Shown here: positions 7,198-12,102 of the stretch, piece after piece
Numbering within the stretch: the stretch's first letter is position 1
Layout of the letters: each line of letters starts with the position of its first letter
From: Stephanodiscus triporus
Taxonomy: Eukaryota; Bacillariophyta; Thalassiosirophyceae; Thalassiosirales; Thalassiosiraceae
Assembly (NCBI GenBank): GCA_036939755.1
Contig: JALLAZ010002586.1
Span: 1 to 12,102, forward strand
Length of the DNA stretch: 12,102 bases
Direction of reading: 5' to 3'
Made by a program: the position numbers and the translations under genes
Notes under the pieces: model-generated
Told to the model about the DNA's origin: nothing
Seen by the model: only the letters and a program-made list of their open reading frames with translations
The model's database searches: none

Positions 7198-9616
7198 TCA
7201 CAGTTCTTCCGCTTGCTTTCTAAATTCGTCCTCATTAATCGTAGCAGTCGCATTGCTCTCAATCAGTTGCTGTGATGCAGTCCCCAATATTGGTAGCTCT
7301 GGACGCTTGGGCATCTCCAGTGCCGGATCCTTTGGTGGTGTCAGCCTCTTCTCTTCCCTGATAATCATTTTCAAATGCGTCGCCAACTCATCCACCGATC
7401 GCTTTGCACCTTTGTGAGACCATGTAATTGCAAATTGCTTCCAACCCAAGCCAATTACACGCATTCGTATATTCTCTTTCAGGGCCTCCAGCTTTGCGGA
7501 ATCTGACTTCAACCGACCCAACATTTTCCTAACAACGCTTTGTTGACCCTTCCAACATACATCCGAGTTGTACATCTCCCAGTAATATGACGCCTCGACA
7601 AGCTCCTCCTTTGCCTTATCCAAACTTTTCTTCTCTATCATTTCCTCCTTCTTCCTCTTTGCCTCCCGTTGCCTGTCCAAATCGTCTCGGTTGGTAGCTA
7701 CGGTCACAGGTGCATCATCAATCGCCATCATCAAAAGACATTCACGCATCTTGGGATCAAACTGGTGGAACATCCCTTTCGTCTTCTTGCCACTTGCTGA
7801 AAACCGACGGAAGTAGCCATTTGTCTTGGCATCGCTGATAGCTGCTGCATTGGCTATCCCGATACGACCGTATTTTTGCAGCTGATGAGTTGTCCCCCCA
7901 AGGGCACTCTCGCTCCTATCATTAGTGGCTTCACGACCGTACAATCCCTCCTTGACCTCCTTCGGGCATCCTAGAAACGACACTGGAGACCCTGATACTG
8001 ACAAATATTTCCATGTTGCTTTCTTTTCATCGTGAAGCTCATCAAGAATTCCTTGGGCTGCCACTCTTGCAAGCTCAATCAGCCGCCCGTTGGTACCAGC
8101 ATTAGTCGGGTCGCTTGGTGAGAACAGCTCTTTCCGCAACTCGGCAAACTGCAGCACCATTGCACCGGACTCTGATGCCACTACATTCATTCTCTTCTTC
8201 TGAAACAAATGCTCCCAGTACGACTTGAATGGTGGAAGAGCATCAATGTATTTCCGAAACATGTTCATCATAAAGTCCTCATTGAGTACTTTATTTGGAT
8301 CGTCAACAAGATCCATCATCTTCTCACGCAATGTATCGATAGCGTCACCGTTCGATATCGGTCCCCAACCCCACTTTCCGAGCTCTGGTGTCTTGGCTGC
8401 CAGCCATCGCATGGGCACACAAAAAGAAATGTACAGGATTGCGTACAAACGTGACTGAGCGATGATCTCTTCGGATGTCATCAACACGAATAAACACCGG
8501 AGCAGGATGTTGTCTTGTTTTTTTGGAAGACGCAACAGATAACTGGCATAGTCGAAACACACATAACGGTTCATGTAAATTGCAGGTGCTGCTTCAAGGC
8601 AAAGATCGTGCCTAGAGCCCTGTGCACCCACGACATGATACAGGGCAGTGCCTGGCTTGTTGACCCTCAGCCATGCAGCAAAATGCTCTCCTTGGCCTTT
8701 GGGGTAGTTCGCGCATAGGCTGAAAAATTTATCCCATGCACGAGCAATTGCCGTGAAAATGCAGGTGACTCGTAGTTCCACGGGTATCTGCTCCAAGCTG
8801 TCCGAGACCACAACTCGCAAGAACACGCTGACAGATTTCTCCATCCCTTTAATCCAGACATTTTGGAGATGGTGATGGCAATCCATCTCAAAAATGTCAC
8901 CACCTATCTGATGTTGGAGCAGTCGCCTCGCCTTCTGAGCGACGTTGCACGAGTCCATCATGATCATGCCATGCTCACGCAGTTTTGTTATATCAATGCC
9001 ATCAGGTGATGGAATCGAATCTACCAATTCTGGATAATTGGTGAATGCAATCTTGTGTAATCGTTGTAACCTGTTCTTAAGTGAATTAATCTTGGAAGGA
9101 AAGCGGTTAGCATTTTGGAGCATGAGTCAATAAACATTGTACGATGATGTATCTTACCTTTGATATGATTCCATGAACCTGGGTTTCCGACGTTTCATCT
9201 TCCAAAACAACACACGATGAAACAATAACAGGGTCGATACTCTCCGGAGTGTCACCCATCAAACTGATGACAACTGCAGAGAATGGAACCTGACGGCGTG
9301 TCGTGGCATCAAAAAATATCTCTGCCCAATTTGGGCACACTGATAGCTTCATTGCTGTGATTGTCTCACTGACAATTTGGACAAGAACACGGCATTGACG
9401 AACATAGTTCAATGATGGAATATTTGTAGGCTCTTCACCGTAGAGTGTCGCAAACAAAGTCCCAATGTTAGATGGTATCGCTGATGGTGGAGATCCATTA
9501 ACCAGAAGCTCACAGCATACTTCGGTTACCCAGAGGGGCCAGCTTGCACCTCCTCTATGCCCTAATTTCACCTCCCGTTTCATGTTCAGCTTTGATGACT
9601 TGAATCCATCAATCAT
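7198..9616 (-). CDS. hAT-like DDE transposase, catalytic part, two exons
   Basis: This is a predicted DNA transposase core with exon 1 at 9616-9158 and exon 2 at 9090-7198, giving 783 residues. The start is taken at the first Met after an in-frame TAG (9643-9641); the true protein probably began further upstream. Early motifs are ELLVNGSPPSAIPSNI and NWAEIFFDATTRRQVPF (candidate first Asp, residue 103). Next come GMIMMDSCNVAQKARRLL (second Asp, residue 199) and EMDCHHHLQNVWIKGMEK (223 onward). A helical region of about 300 residues leads to ATNDRSESALGG (candidate Glu, residue 547). Spacings of 96 and 348 residues, a C-x-x-H-L-x-N segment after the second Asp, and an SE-x-x-x-G motif recall hAT transposases. 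I do not know the exact family. A charged helix-rich tail follows, then a TGA that cuts off the C-terminal domain. Confidence 0.6.
9091..9157 (-). other. 67-base spliceosomal intron within the transposase gene
   Basis: The minus strand reads AAG|GTAAGA at the donor (GT starts at 9157) and CTTTCCTTCCAAG|ATT at the acceptor (AG ends at 9091). A GCTAAC branch-point-like word lies about 15 bases before the pyrimidine tract. Phase is 0 on both sides, and joining turns two open frames into one. Without splicing, exon 1 runs into a TAA inside the intron. Strong consensus at both ends makes this the best evidence that the window is eukaryotic. Confidence 0.8.
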
Positions 9617-10330
9617 AATCTTGTACTCATCAATTACCTGCTATTGGGATTGTTGCATGCTAAGCAGATGAGCAATCTCATTCTGCTGTGACTCATGCAT
9701 CCTGAGTGCTTGAGTCAGCTCGTCCTTGAGAAAATTCTTTTCCTCCTTCTCGAGCTGAAGTTTATTGAGAAATTTTTCAGCTGTGTCCTTGGATCACGAG
9801 TCTATCCTTCTTCGCGCTCTTGACTTCTTCAGCCAACTGATCATTCATTTCTTCGAGACCATTAATAATCAACATGAATTGATCTTCGACAGTTGAGGAT
9901 TTATCGAGTTGGTGCTGAATAGAGCACCGTCGATGCTCACGCTCACAGCTGATTCTCTTCTTTGAAGATGCGACCACCTTAGAAAGGCACTTCTGCCAGA
10001 TCATCCATTGATCCTTCAATTTCGTTGATACGGCAATCATTTTAATTCTGACATCTTGATACTTCTTGCTGATTTTGCCGTCGCAAGTTTCATTGATGCT
10101 TCTTGCTCACGATTAAGTTAGTCGATGGTATCCCTCAACTGTCTACGCAACCGATCAGATTGCCTTGCTTGAAATAATCTCTCCTCTTGAATCTTTGCGG
10201 ACATGCGGTTGTGCTCAGATATTATATGCTCATCAGCCTTGATCATCTGTAGGTTGGCTTCTCTCATCATTTCCAATGCCTTGGTGGAAAGCTTGCAATA
10301 ATCTTGTTGGACGCGCGGCGCTCTCGTAAA
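9617..10330 (-). pseudogene. Broken coiled-coil region upstream of the transposase core
   Basis: Three reading frames carry one continuing helical, Lys/Glu/Gln-rich protein on the minus strand. From about 10320 the frame reads KLSTKALEMMREANLQMIKA and on to RQLRDTID, then TAA at 10120-10118. The same frame resumes LNREQEASMKLATAK. A shift between about 10106 and 10040 leads to KISKKYQDVRIKM and on to EEMNDQLAEEVKSAKKDR. A second shift between 9797 and 9778 leads to DTAEKFLNKLQLEKEEKNFL and on to HLLSMQQSQ, TAG at 9643-9641, then QVIDEYKIMIDGFK, which is the transposase frame itself. Long charged helices suggest an oligomerisation segment. The stops fit CAA-to-TAA and CAG-to-TAG changes. Confidence 0.55.
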
Positions 10331-10680
10331 ATGTCTTGCATAAGCTGATTGTTATGATCCTTTAGGTCGATGATTTTTTTCTGTTGTTGTTCACCTGTCC
10401 ACTGAAGTCGCCTTTGTTTACTTATGCTGGCCTCGAGACTAGCTTTCAAAGCTCTCCGGTCCCTCTTGACCTTGGATAGTGGGCTCATTGCCTTCGCCGG
10501 AGCAGTTGCCGCACGAATTTGCTGCGCATTCAGGGCCAGAAGGTTATCATTCAGTTCCCGATATGCAGCAAAGTCAAAAGATGAAGCCTTCTGATTTCCT
10601 CTGGATGGGGCCCAGGGACTAAGCCCTCTTGTGAACTTTCTCTGCTTCTTCTTCAGCCCCCTCATCTTCCTCAAAAGAAG

Positions 10681-11002
10681 GTCTTGGCGCACACGCGCAG
10701 CGTCCACTGCTGCATCCACTCCTACTCTCTCATGACCCCCCTCCTCCCCTCCACCAGTCTCCCTTCTCCCTTCTACTCCATCCTCCCCTGCAACCTGAAA
10801 TGCACCATCACCACCTCCCTCCCCTCCACCCTCCCCTCCACCCTCCCCTCCACCCAACCCTTTGTCTTGACGTGTGCTCGCAGCATCCACAGCTGCATCC
10901 ACTCCTACTCCCTCCTCCCCACCCTCCTCCCCCTCCTCCTGCCTCCCTTCTCCCCTGTCCTTCACCATCCTCCACAATAACCTGAAATGCACCATCACCA
11001 CA
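10681..11002. repeat. Tandem duplication, period about 183-187 bases
   Basis: Copy 1 (about 10864-11002) and copy 2 (about 10681-10815) share GTCTTG at one end (offset 183) and ACCTGAAATGCACCATCACCAC at the other (offset 187), with GCAGC and CATCCACTCCTACTC between. Read on the minus strand, an offset of 183 keeps frame (61 codons) but 187 does not. So GAFQV in copy 2 lies in the main frame and in copy 1 in another. The copies differ by several indels. Confidence 0.75.
10819..10854. repeat. 12-base tandem repeat, three copies
   Basis: Three perfect copies of CTCCCCTCCACC, encoding GGGE repeats on the minus strand. They lie between the two copies of the longer duplication, and similar imperfect C-rich units extend on both sides. 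Confidence 0.9.
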
Positions 11003-11079
11003 TCCAACCTCTCTTCCCTCCCTTCCACCCTCCCCTGAACCCACCCCTGGACCCACCGAGGTGCCCACCCCTGCGCCAA

Positions 11080-12102
11080 GACATGTGCCCCCCCTTCCTC
11101 CTCCCACCACTAGTAATCCATCACCTCCTCTCTTGCCTGCTATGCCCGCATCATGGCATGCGTGCAGGAGATTGGCATTGAATGCCTCAGCGTGGATTGG
11201 TTGTTGTGTGAGGGGGGGGGGGGTTGCAAGGGGTCTTGGTTGCCTTGCAATGTGCCCACCACAGTTGCCTTTTCTTAGAATGTGCGCGCTGTGTTGGCTA
11301 CCTCCCCTTCTCCTCCCTCCCCATTGTTGCGTGCGCGTGGGGGGCCAGCGTTGCATGCCTCATCTGGGGGCAGACGCGCAGCGTTTTGATGAAGTTCATT
11401 GTGCATTATTTTTTGATTGTTGTGTGCGTTTTGATGGGATCAATCAGTCTTGCACGATCCCCCCCACCACGTTGCAAGCACGCGCATGCCTTGGAGAGCA
11501 CGAGCACCACAAGTGCAAGCATGAGACTAGTCTTATTGCTGCGGTTGGCAAAAAATAAGCAAATACTTTTGCATCTTAGCATGTTTTGTCATGCATGAAC
11601 TCCGCGGGGACAAAAAAATTTCCAATTTTGCTGATGCTACAGCATCACCCACCACGTGCGTTATGCCGTAGCATCAAGAAAAAATACTGATTCCCTTGTT
11701 AAGGGAATCGGATTGTTGGACGAAGGGGGGGGTAAGAGGGGGGGGGGGGAATAAGGCGTTTGTTGAAATGATGCTCCCGTCAGTTCGTCGCCCACTGGTT
11801 TTTTGTGTGTGCTCATGCTAGCTATTTTTTGGTGTAGTTTGTGGGCTCAAAACAAATCGGAAAAATTGGCAGGAAATTCATCCGCTGGACCCCCTACCAA
11901 AATGCAACCCATCGAAAAACAGAGAGGGGGACGGGGTCTTGGCCTTAGGTGGCCACGCACCATTTTGTCAATAGACACAACAACCAACCAAAAGTCAGCG
12001 GAAGCGTTAGGGGGGATGATAGAGGGGAGGCGGGTGGTGGGGGGGAACGCGGGGGGTACGCCGTCCAATTGTTTGGGGGCAGCGAATTGAGCGACAAAAA
12101 AA
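11080..12102. other. Simple-sequence and G-rich region, no supported gene
   Basis: The first part is C-rich on the plus strand, and open frames on both strands there are simple-sequence products (Pro/His-rich or Gly-rich). A minus-strand Gly-rich frame (11356-10808) could be an upstream part of the transposase gene, because its GAFQV matches repeat copy 2. G runs occur at 11212-11223 (12 G), 11725-11732, 11738-11749 and throughout 12009-12056. The plus-strand frame 11803-12090 shows no motif. TGATGCTAC near 11632 and GTAGCATCA near 11668 form a 9-base inverted pair. Confidence 0.5.
11689..11709. repeat. Perfect 9-base-pair hairpin, 3-base loop
   Basis: GATTCCCTT, loop GTT, AAGGGAATC: an exact inverted repeat. 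A G-rich tract follows 15 bases later. No neighbouring gene explains it. Confidence 0.75.

Larger units (their letters stand above)
10267..11079 (-). pseudogene. N-terminal part: Gly/Glu-rich repeats, basic patch, coiled coil
   Basis: An open frame of 270 codons. Residues 20-128 are Gly/Glu-rich and contain two copies of VDAAVDAA (60-67 and 121-128) from a tandem duplication, plus a GGGE run at 77-90. A basic patch, LRKMRGLKKKQRKFTRG, lies at 137-152. Residues 165-260 are helical and charged (ASLEASISKQRRLQ, IIDLKDHNNQLMQDI). The frame then leaves the helical reading at about 10330-10285 and ends RHWK at 10267, while the adjacent frame carries the helix onward, so the gene is broken there. 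The start at 11079 is unsafe because the first repeat copy is itself frame-shifted. No DNA-binding domain is recognised. Same strand and continuing coiled coil tie it to the transposase core. Confidence 0.4.

Noticed and set aside
7198..7200. TGA as a recoded or read-through codon
   Set aside because: No stop-codon context or downstream structure supports recoding. A C-to-T nonsense change in a decaying element is simpler, especially with two other stops of the same kind upstream.
7170..7201. An intron removing the TGA (donor GTGAAG at 7201)
   Set aside because: In-frame acceptors nearby would give introns of only about 20-35 bases. The next usable one would delete the start of the C-terminal domain.
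7154..7417. Plus-strand open frames over the transposase gene (also 6752-7087, 8209-8458, 8515-8718, 9465-9671)
   Set aside because: They lie opposite a long open minus-strand gene with clear motifs and have Ser/Cys-rich compositions typical of antisense shadows.
11689..11709. Rho-independent-type terminator
   Set aside because: The window is eukaryotic, no gene ends here, and no T tract follows the stem.
11803..12090. Plus-strand 95-codon frame at the right edge
   Set aside because: No domain and located in G-rich simple sequence. The opposite strand is open over most of the same bases.

Overview
The window looks like a gene-poor, transposon-rich stretch of a eukaryotic nuclear genome. The host is probably a stramenopile and most likely a diatom. 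The evidence is one coding sequence that reads through a 67-base GT-AG spliceosomal intron, decayed transposase and Gag-like pieces of types I associate with diatom genomes, many trinucleotide and G/C-run repeats, and long non-coding gaps. There is no operon structure and no prokaryotic signal. The host assignment is an inference from recalled family resemblance, not from a database search.

Layout. 1-1742: non-coding, with a GC-rich hairpin at 541-598. 1743-2117: a 375-base foldback (MITE-like) element with arms of about 165-170 bases. 2166-2298: a second, smaller foldback. 2592-2619: a perfect 11-base-pair hairpin. 2690-3870: a low-complexity block biased to GAC/GAT/GCC/TCC triplets, with broken acidic reading frames of unclear strand. 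3980-4398, minus strand: the C-terminal remnant of a MULE-type transposase carrying a mutated SWIM zinc finger, with one frameshift. 5506-5625, plus strand: a 39-codon fragment resembling the start of diatom retroelement Gag proteins. 5778-5826: a 7-base minisatellite. 5896-6428, plus strand: a weak two-exon gene candidate.

6742-11079, minus strand: the main object of the window, one long transposase-like gene in several states of decay. Its catalytic part (9616-7198, spliced across 9157-9091) is an open 783-residue reading frame. It carries candidate D, D and E residues with a large helical insertion before the E, a spacing close to hAT-type transposases. After a single in-frame TGA the same frame continues for another 151 codons, with a W/RWD/WNK-type domain and an acidic serine tail. 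Upstream, a coiled-coil region continues in the same direction but is broken by two further stops and three or more frameshifts. It begins in a Gly/Glu-rich tandem duplication. All three stops could have arisen by a single C-to-T change. I read this as a recently damaged transposon gene whose catalytic part is still open.

11080-12102: G-rich and C-rich simple sequence, a perfect 9-base-pair hairpin at 11689-11709, and no convincing gene. I see no tRNA, rRNA, CRISPR or host metabolic gene. I did not find terminal inverted repeats or target-site duplications bounding the large element.
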